Positions 39,495 through 45,897 of a stretch of DNA of 45,897 bases are shown here, piece by piece (positions within the stretch are counted from its first letter, which is position 1; each line of letters begins with the position of its first letter). The position numbers and the translations under genes are program-made. The stretch is from a virus. Under the pieces are notes generated by a model. That model did no database searches. It saw only the letters and a program-made list of their open reading frames with translations, and had not been told where the DNA came from. The stretch spans positions 1-45,897 of the IMG/VR virus record IMGVR_UViG_3300044718_000026; one strand, written 5' to 3'.

Positions 39495-39565
39495 CGGCCT
39501 AGCCACCGCACGAGCAAGTACAGCGTGGCGATCGTGACCACAAACCACGCGATAAACACCACCAT
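39491..39565 (-). CDS. 24-aa membrane peptide (tandem copy 1)
   Basis: The peptide MVVFIAWFVVTIATLYLLVR ends WLGR. It is one membrane helix. The start overlaps the helicase stop (TGATG) and the stop overlaps the next ATG. Both tiny genes end in the same GGTGGCTAGGCCGATGAT sequence. Confidence 0.55.
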   Translation of the reverse strand: MVVFIAWFVVTIATLYLLVRWLGR

Positions 39566-41196
39566 CACTGCCCCCCCACCCTGGCCAGCAGGCCGTTGGC
39601 GATAGCCACGCTGATTGCGTCGGACAGCGCGGCCTTAGTCAGACCCTCGGGATCGACCCCGAGGCGCCGCGCCTGATCGAGTTGCTGCGGGCTCGGCTCG
39701 GCAGAGCGTGTGCGCCAGGCCGACTTCTTATTCGCGACGCTCGGGTCTTCGTCTAGTGCCAGGTCGCTGCCGTGTTCTAGGGCTTCGTCCGACGAGAGCC
39801 CGGTCGCAACCCACTTCCCGCCACCGTGGCACGTACAGCTCTGCCGCCAGGCACCCATGCGGCCGACCGCATACTCGCCCTGATGCAGCGCGATGAAATA
39901 GGTGTGATCGCGGGTCTGCACGAAGGGCACCTGGCGCGCCGTGCGTAGCCACCGTGCGTCGGTGCCGGCGAATAGGTCGACGTCGTGAACGCCGTTGATC
40001 TTCTTTGCCATGCGCTCGATCGGCACGCGCTCGAAATCGTCGGGCTCGTCTAGATCTTCGTCTTCGAGCTCGCCAGGCTCGCGCTTCTCTGGCGTCACCC
40101 CGAGGTCGACGTGCGCGGCGAGCGTCTGGTCATCGGTGCAGCCGACGAAGTCGAGGACTAGACCCTCAGTCTTGCCAGGCCACGGGCGCAGGATGCGGCC
40201 TACCTGTTGGATGAACATCAGCGGCGAGCGCGTCGGGCGCACCATGAGTGCCACGGAGCACCGCGGGCAATCCCAACCCTCGGCCAGCGCCGTGCACGTC
40301 CCGAGGACATGCGTACTACCGGCGTCGAACGCTGCGAAGTGCCAGCGCCGCGCGGCCGCGGATGTGCCGGCGAAAATCTCGGCCACGGGCACGCCTGACT
40401 CGGTCAGGCCGTCAAGGAAGTAACGCGCACTCGCTTGCGTCGGGGCGAACAGCACGGCCGGCATGCCCTCGGCAAATTTGTGGTAGCCCTTCACCACGGG
40501 TTCGAGCAGATCATCGACCATAATCAACTCTTCTAGATCGCGCTCGTTATAGTCGCCGTAGTTCTCGCTGTTGGGATTGGTCACGGTGCGAACTTCCGAC
40601 AGATCGAGCTGGCCGCCGAGCTGCACGGCGTGCGGAGGCACTAGATATCCGTTGCGCACAGCCCACTTCACCGACCGCTTGAAAACCACGCGCTCCCAGA
40701 TGTCCCCGAGGCCTGCCGCGTCGTTGCGCATCCACGTAGCCGTGAAGCCGGCCAGGTAGCCGCGGCCGCCAGGCACCGCGTCAACATGCTGGTAGTAGGC
40801 GTGATAGGTCGGCGAAACGGAGACGTGCGCCTCATCGACAATCGTCAGGTTGGGCGGAACGATCTGTCGCATACGCTCGGGGTTGCGCAGCGTGTGAATA
40901 CTGGCCACGATCACGGGAGCGGCGACTTCGTTTTTGTTCGCCTTAACGATGCCGATGCTGTGCTCAGGAATGCCGGCTGCGACGAGCTTTTTGTAGGCCT
41001 GCCCGACGAGCGTATCCCGATGAACGAGCACAACCACGCGGTTGCCGAGCCGGTAGACCTCGGCCGCCATGTCGGCGAAGATCACCGTCTTGCCCGTGCC
41101 GGTCGGCAGCAGCGCGCCGACCCTGCGCTCGCCGTTGCGGAAGGCCTGCTGAAACGCCGTCTTGCAAAGCTGCTGGTAGGGCCTCAGTTTGGGCAT
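39565..41196 (-). CDS. DEAD/DEAH-type superfamily 2 helicase
   Basis: The 543-aa protein begins MPKLRPYQQ, then motif I LLPTGTGKT (K36), motif II VDEAH (D121-H124), motif III FTAT, and motif VI QQVGRILRPWPGKT. This is the SF2 helicase layout. The C-terminal third holds a CTCHGGG pair and ends in helices. It unwinds DNA for replication or recombination with its nuclease neighbours. The start overlaps the stop of the small gene upstream. Confidence 0.92.
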   Translation of the reverse strand: MPKLRPYQQLCKTAFQQAFRNGERRVGALLPTGTGKTVIFADMAAEVYRLGNRVVVLVHRDTLVGQAYKKLVAAGIPEHSIGIVKANKNEVAAPVIVASIHTLRNPERMRQIVPPNLTIVDEAHVSVSPTYHAYYQHVDAVPGGRGYLAGFTATWMRNDAAGLGDIWERVVFKRSVKWAVRNGYLVPPHAVQLGGQLDLSEVRTVTNPNSENYGDYNERDLEELIMVDDLLEPVVKGYHKFAEGMPAVLFAPTQASARYFLDGLTESGVPVAEIFAGTSAAARRWHFAAFDAGSTHVLGTCTALAEGWDCPRCSVALMVRPTRSPLMFIQQVGRILRPWPGKTEGLVLDFVGCTDDQTLAAHVDLGVTPEKREPGELEDEDLDEPDDFERVPIERMAKKINGVHDVDLFAGTDARWLRTARQVPFVQTRDHTYFIALHQGEYAVGRMGAWRQSCTCHGGGKWVATGLSSDEALEHGSDLALDEDPSVANKKSAWRTRSAEPSPQQLDQARRLGVDPEGLTKAALSDAISVAIANGLLARVGGQ

Positions 41197-41330
41197 CACG
41201 CCGACCACGTCCAGCCGGCCAGCAGAATGGCGGCAATGCCGCAGAAGGCCAGGACGCTGGACATGGCGATCTTGCCGATGGCGCCGAGCTCGCCCAGCGC
41301 GCCGAGCAGCAGGTCTACGATAATTACCAT
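41196..41330 (-). CDS. Small membrane protein
   Basis: The 44-aa protein (MVIIVDLLLGALGELGAIGK) has one or two hydrophobic segments, the second near residues 22-41. The ATG lies in ATGGTAA at the upstream stop. Function unknown. Confidence 0.55.
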   Translation of the reverse strand: MVIIVDLLLGALGELGAIGKIAMSSVLAFCGIAAILLAGWTWSA

Positions 41331-41542
41331 CGCGGCCCGCACTCCTCGCAATAATTTTCATTCGGCGACGAGAGCGGGCAATCGCTATTCGGTAAATTCG
41401 CGCGTGCGTCGAGGCGAACAGCCTGTGCGACCAGAGCGCAGTGCCGACACACGCGCTCGCCGTTGACCTCGGCGGTTGCAATCTCGCCGCACCGGCCATC
41501 AGGAAACACGCGCTCGCAGAGCTGGCCGTCTATCTCGTTCAT
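41324..41542 (-). CDS. Cys/His zinc-binding small protein
   Basis: The 72-aa protein has CERVF...GRCGEIATAEV, ERVCRHCALVAQ and NYCEECGPRW, six cysteines in pairs for one or two zincs. ATGA overlap with the upstream gene. Confidence 0.7.
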   Translation of the reverse strand: MNEIDGQLCERVFPDGRCGEIATAEVNGERVCRHCALVAQAVRLDARANLPNSDCPLSSPNENYCEECGPRW

Positions 41543-41757
41543 TTCACTACCTCGACTACCTGACTAATCACGCGGACGGATTCACGAGCCCAGCACGGCA
41601 GATGATCCTCGGGATCGGTGTACCCGGTCACACACTCGGCCACTGCGTCTAGATCACGCGGGTCGATATCGTCTTCGCTGTACCACTCGGCCACAATCCC
41701 TGCCGCAACGTAAGCGTCCGGGTCGATCTCCCACTCGTAAATAGCGCGGACGCGCAT
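41539..41757 (-). CDS. Small acidic protein
   Basis: The 72-aa protein (MRVRAIYEWEIDPDAYVAAG) is acidic (SEDDIDPRDLDAV) with a strand-helix-strand rhythm. Its ATG sits in TGATG at the upstream stop. Possibly a protein-binding anti-host or DNA-mimic protein; that is speculative. Confidence 0.65.
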   Translation of the reverse strand: MRVRAIYEWEIDPDAYVAAGIVAEWYSEDDIDPRDLDAVAECVTGYTDPEDHLPCWARESVRVISQVVEVVK

Positions 41758-42224
41758 CACAGCACCTCATACACAACAGATGTCAAGTTTTCCACGGTTA
41801 CCGGATGTCCCGTTTCCATGGCGTGGTTGATCGCGAGCGTGTGCGTGTCTTCGCCCCGGTGACTCCAGTCGCACTCGATGTCAAAACAAAGCGCGCTCGC
41901 CGGGTAGTTCGTCACATTCTTTGTCACGACGCGGTCCGTGCCAGCGTTAGCTTCGACAATCTCGCCACCGCGTAGCCGGGGCAACTCGTGGTCGGCCGTA
42001 GCCAAACTCGCGTACAACGCCGCGGCGACCGTGCGCGCCTGCTCGCCCTGACCATCACTCTGGCCCATGCGCGAATAAGCCAGTGAGAGTGCCTGGCGTG
42101 CAATGTCCTCAGTGACCTCGATACGCGGTTCGGCAGATCGACGGGCCGGCTGGCTGTCGAGGGTGACTAGCGAAGTGCAGTCCGGGCAGATTTGTGAATC
42201 ATCGTGGTTCGGGCAACGTGCCAT
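41757..42224 (-). CDS. Zinc-ribbon protein, first gene of the leftward operon
   Basis: The 155-aa protein reads MARCPNHDDSQICPDCTSLV, a metal-binding N-terminus, then helical and strand-rich regions and CFDIECDWSHRGED, a second C/H cluster. The ATG at 42224 is picked for GGGAG seven bases upstream. It is the first gene transcribed leftward from the divergent promoter. Confidence 0.7.
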   Translation of the reverse strand: MARCPNHDDSQICPDCTSLVTLDSQPARRSAEPRIEVTEDIARQALSLAYSRMGQSDGQGEQARTVAAALYASLATADHELPRLRGGEIVEANAGTDRVVTKNVTNYPASALCFDIECDWSHRGEDTHTLAINHAMETGHPVTVENLTSVVYEVL

Positions 42225-42256
42225 GGTGGGAGCTCCCAACACTCGGGGTACAACGA

Positions 42257-42270
42257 CACGGTAAGACTAC
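42257..42270 (-). promoter_or_regulatory. Leftward promoter of the divergent region
   Basis: GTAGTCTTACCGTG on the minus strand contains TAGTCT (42269-42264) as a TANNNT -10 box. The three-heptamer array lies just upstream, so both promoters may share one regulator. A near copy is at 26950-26963. Confidence 0.5.
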
Positions 42271-42277
42271 CACAGAG

Positions 42278-42306
42278 TGCTAGCGAGTACTAACGGGTGC
42301 TAGGCT
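42278..42306 (+). promoter_or_regulatory. Rightward promoter with three 10-bp-spaced heptamers
   Basis: GTGCTAG (42278), GTACTAA (42288) and GTGCTAG (42298) are at exact 10-bp steps; TAGGCT (42301-42306) is the -10 box. It transcribes the DNA polymerase gene, with about 45 bases of leader. Confidence 0.75.
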
Positions 42307-42358
42307 GTCGTGCACGTGGCTGGCCAGAAGGGTCAGACTGCCGAGGTACGGAGGATCT

Positions 42359-44344
42359 GTGAGAGTCATCGATTCGGACGAAGGTCCGATATACGTAGTT
42401 TCGACCCTGGACGACGCTAACGCCCTATGGACGTGGGGGGCACCGTACCGGGCACGCGGCGACTGGCTCGGCTGGGATGGCGAGACGAACGCTCGCGACC
42501 CGTGGGATCACGACTTCGCTCTGCGCACCGCACAGATGTCGGACGGAAAGATCGGGTGGGTGGTGCAAGCCGAGCTGCCCGGAATGATCGACGTCGTCCG
42601 GGAGGTGACCCAAGCGCACCCGAGGTGGGTTGCTCACTTCGCCGAAAATGACATGCGGTTCGCCGAGCGCGGCGCGCCTGGCAGCGTTCGGCTCGGGCAG
42701 GATGCACCGCACTTCGGCGACACGCAGCCCGTACTTGCGTGGTTCGATCCACGGACGGTGACCAGCCAGAAGGATGGCATCGACCCGCGGATATGGATGC
42801 CGAAGGCACTCAAGCCCGTGGCTAACCGCATCCTCGGTGTGCAATCCCTCACGACTGCCGACCGGGCTCTCGCCGAGAAGTTCAAATCACTGGCGCCACC
42901 CAAGCACCGCACGGCGAAGGCCTCGAAGACGTGGGGCTTCGCGAACATCGACATACACGACGAAGACTATTTGCGCTATGCCGGCCTCGACTCGATGATC
43001 GAGCTGCGGCTATTTCACAAGATGGTTGCCGAGCTGGTCAAACGCGGGCAGTGGGAGGCCTGCCAATGGGATATGCGCCTGCAGTGGCACATCGACCTGA
43101 TGACCTTTCGAGGGATGCCGGTCGATCCGCAGTGGGCACGCCGTCTCAATACGCACTTCCGCGCCGTGATCGAGCGCAACGCTGCTCTGCTCGCCGTGCA
43201 CGGCGTGGCCCCCTCGGGTATGGGCCCGAGCGTCGGCCAGGCGTTCGGGCAGCTCGGGGTGCGCAGCACTCGGGAGACGAAGTCGGGTGGCGACTCGTGG
43301 GATCGTGTGATGATCGACTCGATTATCGAGCTTGAACACCTGGCCATCACGGAAGGGCACCGGGAGGCTGTACGACTGGCGAAATGGATCACGCAGAACC
43401 GCCAGGCCGGCAAGTTTGACACCACCTACGTGCAGCCCATGCTTGACGTCGAGAGCCGCGACGGCCGTATCCATTGCAGCATGCGTGCGATCGGTGCGGA
43501 CACCTCGCGTAACTCTGCCGAGCGGCCGCCAGTCCAGCAGATGCCCAAGCGCAGTAGCCGGCTTATCCGGGCTGCGTTCGTCGCCGTGCCAGGTTGGGTG
43601 ATCTGCAGTGCCGACCTAAAGCAAGGCGAACCGCGCGTGATGGCGGCGCTGTCGGGCGACGAGCAGCTTGCCGCCGATATTGAGGGGGGCGACATTAACT
43701 CGGCGCTTGCCGCGGCTACCTACGGCGCAAAGTTCGTACACGCCGAGGGCAAAGATCCGAAGTTCCCGAGCTATGACCTACGCCAGCGCGGCAAAGCCGG
43801 CTTCCTGGCTAACTGCTACGGGGGCGGCCTTAAGAAGCTGGCCAGCTCGGCACTGCTCAAGGTGGCCATCGCCGAGGCACAGAAGATTCGCGACAATTGG
43901 GCCCGCCGGTATCCCAAGCTGACGGCGTTTGCCAACCGCATGAACTCACAGCGCGCCGTGATGCTCGAATCCGGGTGGATAGCGCCGCTGTGGGATCGAT
44001 ACTACGTCGACGCTAGCGGTATTCACTGCGGTGTTAAGCCGTCGCGCCTCGGGCTCAATAAGGCCGTGCAAGGCAATCAGGCCGTGCTGTTGCGGATCGC
44101 AGTTCACCGGCTCATTGATTGGGGCTGGTCGTGGGCACTGCTCATGCTAGTGCACGACGAGATAGTGATGCACGTTCCCGAGTCGATGCAAGAGCAGGCA
44201 GTCGCTGCACTCGAAGCAGCAATGACAATGGATTTCAAGGGCTTTCCTATTCGATGCGATGCGACTGTCGAAGGCCGCTCGTGGATGCCGCAGACCGACT
44301 TCGAGGCCGACGAAGCAGCCAAACTACTAGATCAGGTGGCCTAG
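42359..44344 (+). CDS. DNA polymerase I family (family A)
   Basis: The 661-aa protein has an N-terminal 3'-5' exonuclease-like part (GWDGETN, D40 and E42), then the polymerase: motif A SADLKQGEPR (D419, E424), motif B RQRGKAGFLANCYGG (R475, K479) and motif C VHDE (D600, E601). Motif A has KQGE where most family A enzymes have SQIE, as in some phage enzymes. No 5' nuclease domain is present. GGAGG four bases before the GTG supports the start. It would replicate the phage DNA together with the prim-pol. Confidence 0.93.
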   Translation: MRVIDSDEGPIYVVSTLDDANALWTWGAPYRARGDWLGWDGETNARDPWDHDFALRTAQMSDGKIGWVVQAELPGMIDVVREVTQAHPRWVAHFAENDMRFAERGAPGSVRLGQDAPHFGDTQPVLAWFDPRTVTSQKDGIDPRIWMPKALKPVANRILGVQSLTTADRALAEKFKSLAPPKHRTAKASKTWGFANIDIHDEDYLRYAGLDSMIELRLFHKMVAELVKRGQWEACQWDMRLQWHIDLMTFRGMPVDPQWARRLNTHFRAVIERNAALLAVHGVAPSGMGPSVGQAFGQLGVRSTRETKSGGDSWDRVMIDSIIELEHLAITEGHREAVRLAKWITQNRQAGKFDTTYVQPMLDVESRDGRIHCSMRAIGADTSRNSAERPPVQQMPKRSSRLIRAAFVAVPGWVICSADLKQGEPRVMAALSGDEQLAADIEGGDINSALAAATYGAKFVHAEGKDPKFPSYDLRQRGKAGFLANCYGGGLKKLASSALLKVAIAEAQKIRDNWARRYPKLTAFANRMNSQRAVMLESGWIAPLWDRYYVDASGIHCGVKPSRLGLNKAVQGNQAVLLRIAVHRLIDWGWSWALLMLVHDEIVMHVPESMQEQAVAALEAAMTMDFKGFPIRCDATVEGRSWMPQTDFEADEAAKLLDQVA

Positions 44345-44345
44345 A

Positions 44346-44546
44346 ATGGATCGGGATATCGAAACGATTGTCGACATATTCGCCGCGTGGGATGCCGAGC
44401 CGTGGGTGCCCCAGAAACGACGAAGCGCCCTGGTATCCGACCAGAGCGCCACGCGTCGTTGTAATGCCACCACAAGTGGTCCTGACACTGCCTCGCACGT
44501 TGCGAGCACGGATCAAGATTACCAGATGAGTACTAACGACGGCTAG
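44346..44546 (+). CDS. Doubtful small protein spanning a hairpin
   Basis: The 66-aa frame follows the polymerase stop by one base, with an AGGTGG site. MDRDIETIVDIFAAWDAEPW looks protein-like, but the rest is Ser/Thr-rich and covers a terminator hairpin and the next promoter array. The N-terminus may be real and the remainder fortuitous. Confidence 0.35.
   Translation: MDRDIETIVDIFAAWDAEPWVPQKRRSALVSDQSATRRCNATTSGPDTASHVASTDQDYQMSTNDG
44417..44459 (+). terminator. Hairpin terminator after the polymerase gene
   Basis: An interrupted stem pairs ACGACG with CGTCGT and GCGC-C-CTGGT with ACCAG-A-GCGC, loop ATCCG, followed by TGTAAT. It ends the polymerase transcript before the next promoter. Confidence 0.6.
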
Positions 44547-44559
44547 CGTGCGCTAGCCT
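44530..44559 (+). promoter_or_regulatory. Rightward promoter with three 10-bp-spaced heptamers
   Basis: GTACTAA (44530), CGGCTAG (44540) and GCGCTAG (44550) are at exact 10-bp steps; TAGCCT (44554-44559) is the -10 box. The centre copy is degenerate. It starts the transcript that runs through the small genes into prim-pol. Confidence 0.7.
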
Positions 44560-44562
44560 GCA

Positions 44563-44598
44563 GGGTAGGTGGCCGACGACGCGGACGGCCACCTACCC
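44563..44598 (+). promoter_or_regulatory. 5'-end hairpin in the leader
   Basis: A perfect 13-bp stem (GGGTAGGTGGCCG/CGGCCACCTACCC) with a 10-base loop starts at or next to the predicted transcript start and ends 20 bases before the next ATG. No T-run follows. It could stabilise the message or act as an attenuator. Confidence 0.7.
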
Positions 44599-44618
44599 AC
44601 TATCGAGAGGACGTAGCC

Positions 44619-44942
44619 ATGCCGTGCCACCCTAGCGACGGCGAGCTCGTGCCCGCTGCCCTCATGCCGCACGCGGTGCTGTGGCCGCTGATCCGCAACG
44701 CTGCCAGCGTCGCTCTGTGGACGGATGACCCGGTGTCGATCCTCGGGCACATAGGGGGCATCACGCAGTACTGCCGCGGGGAGTGCGATCGAGACCACAG
44801 CGGCAGCGTGGTCTTGATACCCGACGTGGTGCTGCTCGAACTGCAGGCGAACGGGCACGACGTGCCGGAAACACAGAAGATCAACGGGAGAGAAGGCCGC
44901 GCAGCGTATTTGTTTGCTGTGGGTGCCGCACCGCCAGCTTAG
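44619..44942 (+). CDS. Hypothetical protein
   Basis: The 107-aa protein (MPCHPSDGELVPAALMPHAV) has a short C..H start and CRGECDRDH in the middle, then strands. GAGAGGA lies nine bases before the ATG. It is followed by a hairpin. No family is recognised. Confidence 0.65.
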   Translation: MPCHPSDGELVPAALMPHAVLWPLIRNAASVALWTDDPVSILGHIGGITQYCRGECDRDHSGSVVLIPDVVLLELQANGHDVPETQKINGREGRAAYLFAVGAAPPA

Positions 44943-44954
44943 CTACAGACAGCA

Positions 44955-44980
44955 ATGCCGCCGGTAGCAGCCGGCGGCAT
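44955..44980 (+). terminator. Hairpin between small genes
   Basis: A 10-bp stem (ATGCCGCCGG/CCGGCGGCAT) with a 6-base loop lies 12 bases after the stop at 44942 and before the next gene. It lacks a T-run, so termination may be partial. Confidence 0.65.
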
Positions 44981-45003
44981 CACTACTTCGCAAGGGGTCC
45001 ACG

Positions 45004-45387
45004 ATGACCAGCACCGAACATAACACAACGCCCGATGACTCGACAGCGGGTAAGTTTGAGCGGTTCCACGCAGAGTCGCCCGAGGTCTACCGAACGCTAG
45101 TCGCCCTGGCGCGGCAGTGGGTGGTGAGAACGGGCCGTGCGCGTATCGGGATCGCCACGCTCTACGAGCGGGCACGCTGGGAACTAGCAATTAGCACCAG
45201 TGATCCCGATTTCAAGCTGAACAATACTTACCGTGCGTATTACGCGCGGCTGATTATGTTGCAAGAGCGTAACCTCGAACATCTGTTCGAGGTTCGCTCG
45301 AGCGAAGCTGACGAGTGGCTGGACGACGCACGCGCGACGTACGCACAGCGTGTTGACGGCGCACTGTCGAAGCTGCGTGCGTTGTGA
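45004..45387 (+). CDS. Conserved phage protein of unknown function
   Basis: The 127-aa protein reads FERFHAESPEVYRTLVALAR, then GIATLYERARWELAISTSDP and FKLNNTYRAYYARLIMLQER, a pattern shared by many phage and prophage proteins of unknown role. AAGGGG precedes the ATG. A nucleic-acid-related function is suggested only by the neighbouring prim-pol. Confidence 0.75.
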   Translation: MTSTEHNTTPDDSTAGKFERFHAESPEVYRTLVALARQWVVRTGRARIGIATLYERARWELAISTSDPDFKLNNTYRAYYARLIMLQERNLEHLFEVRSSEADEWLDDARATYAQRVDGALSKLRAL

Positions 45388-45548
45388 GCATCCCCCGGAA
45401 GCCCAAGGGCGCCCTGAAACGTTGCGGTGCGAAGGTCGGCACCTGCTGCCCGTGCCGTCAAGAACACAACACATGGCGACGTGGCGACCCGTTCGCCGAG
45501 CTGCACACAGCCGAGGCTTGGGTGCCGCGCACCCGTGACAAGTCATGA
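45384..45548 (+). CDS. Small Cys-rich basic protein
   Basis: The 54-aa protein starts at GTG overlapping the previous stop and has RCGAKVGTCCPCRQEHNTW, a likely metal site, in a basic context. Its stop overlaps the prim-pol ATG (ATGA), so the two are probably coupled in translation. Confidence 0.65.
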   Translation: MSIPRKPKGALKRCGAKVGTCCPCRQEHNTWRRGDPFAELHTAEAWVPRTRDKS

Positions 45549-45897
45549 GTGCAATCCCGATGCCACTGACCGACCCCGAGGTAGCCCGAGCTCTCGACGT
45601 CGCGCGTGCCATGGCGCTGGCCGGCGTGCCTATCTTCGTGGCGCCACCGCGGCCAGGCAGCAAGGCTGGCTACGCGCTGCCCGACCAGTGGGAGAGCACC
45701 GCGGCCGATCCTTCGGCCGTCGACTCCTGGCGGCCAGGTTGGGCCCTGTGCGCCATCGGAGGGCACGTCTGCGACTTTGTCGACGTCGACCCTCGCAACG
45801 GGGGAACTGAGAGCGCAGAAGCTCTCTGGCAGGCCGGCCAGTTCCCCAACGCCTACGGCCTAGCGTTCACCCCGAGTGGCGGCACGCACCACCTGAT
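45545..45897 (+). CDS. Primase-polymerase / RepA-type ATPase (N-terminal part; continues at 1)
   Basis: The ATG at 45545 begins a 653-aa reading frame that crosses the junction into 1-1736 in frame. This part holds the first strands of the prim-pol fold (VARAMALAGVPIFVAPPRPG, then WALCAIGGHVCDFVDVDPRN). The last 127 bases repeat the left end. Confidence 0.93.
   Translation, partial: MSAIPMPLTDPEVARALDVARAMALAGVPIFVAPPRPGSKAGYALPDQWESTAADPSAVDSWRPGWALCAIGGHVCDFVDVDPRNGGTESAEALWQAGQFPNAYGLAFTPSGGTHHL
45771..45897. repeat. Right copy of 127-bp terminal redundancy
   Basis: Identical to 1-127. The frame of prim-pol is preserved from here to the left end, which shows the genome is circular or circularly permuted as assembled. 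Confidence 0.97.

Noticed and set aside
42359-44344. 5' nuclease domain in the polymerase
   Set aside because: The N-terminus matches an exonuclease-like DxE pattern, and the length leaves no room for a FEN domain.
1-45897. tRNA genes, CRISPR array, integrase and attachment site
   Set aside because: No cloverleaf or T-loop sequence, no regular spacer array and no tyrosine or serine recombinase was seen by eye. A tRNA or HMM scan would be decisive.

Overview
The window is a complete phage genome from a high-GC actinobacterium. The last 127 bases (45771-45897) repeat the first 127 exactly, so the molecule closes into a circle of 45,770 unique bases and the prim-pol gene reads straight through the junction. 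A siphovirus is indicated by the rightward order: terminase, portal, MuF-like protein, scaffold, capsid, head-tail connectors, major tail protein, frameshifted tail chaperones, tape measure (663 aa), minor tail proteins, lysis genes. GTG starts, GTGA/ATGA gene overlaps, TANNNT -10 boxes and several probably leaderless genes fit an actinobacterial host. The genus cannot be fixed from sequence alone. I see no lysin B, integrase or recognisable partition genes.

Layout: (1) 42359 through the junction to 3620, rightward: a family A DNA polymerase, small genes, a 653-aa primase-polymerase/ATPase, then an intergenic block of CAAGATCA iterons and GTCCGGCAG-type repeats with an AT-rich stretch (likely replication origin), then small membrane and helix-turn-helix genes. 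(2) 3681-4869: a zinc-ribbon protein and an HNH endonuclease beside the terminase. (3) 5053-26636, rightward: the virion and lysis genes, interrupted by one opposite-strand membrane gene at 13210-13431, and closed by a strong terminator at 26661-26695. (4) 26673-27295: a short unit holding a probable +1-frameshift gene and a small forward gene. (5) 27371-33834, leftward: about twenty tightly overlapping genes, including an FtsK/SpoIIIE-type translocase and a DUF2637-like membrane protein (a pair familiar from actinobacterial conjugative plasmids and integrative elements), a run of tiny Cys-rich proteins, a GIY-YIG-like nuclease, and at its head a helix-turn-helix protein with an operator-like palindrome. 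(6) 33952-34581, leftward: a CDF-type cation transporter bracketed by near-identical hairpins. (7) 34663-42224, leftward: DNA-metabolism genes (Hjc-like resolvase, a probable ssDNA-binding protein with a P/Q-rich tail, a DUF4031-RecB-like nuclease fusion, a DEAD/DEAH-type helicase) and small proteins.

Regulation: three promoter regions (37358-37386 leftward, 42278-42306, 44530-44559) carry three heptamers close to GTRCTAR at exact 10-bp spacing, the last merging with the -10 box. A fourth region upstream of the CDF gene carries two looser copies. This looks like a phage-specific promoter/operator class. Together with the plasmid-like replication and transfer genes, it is the best candidate here for an undescribed system.
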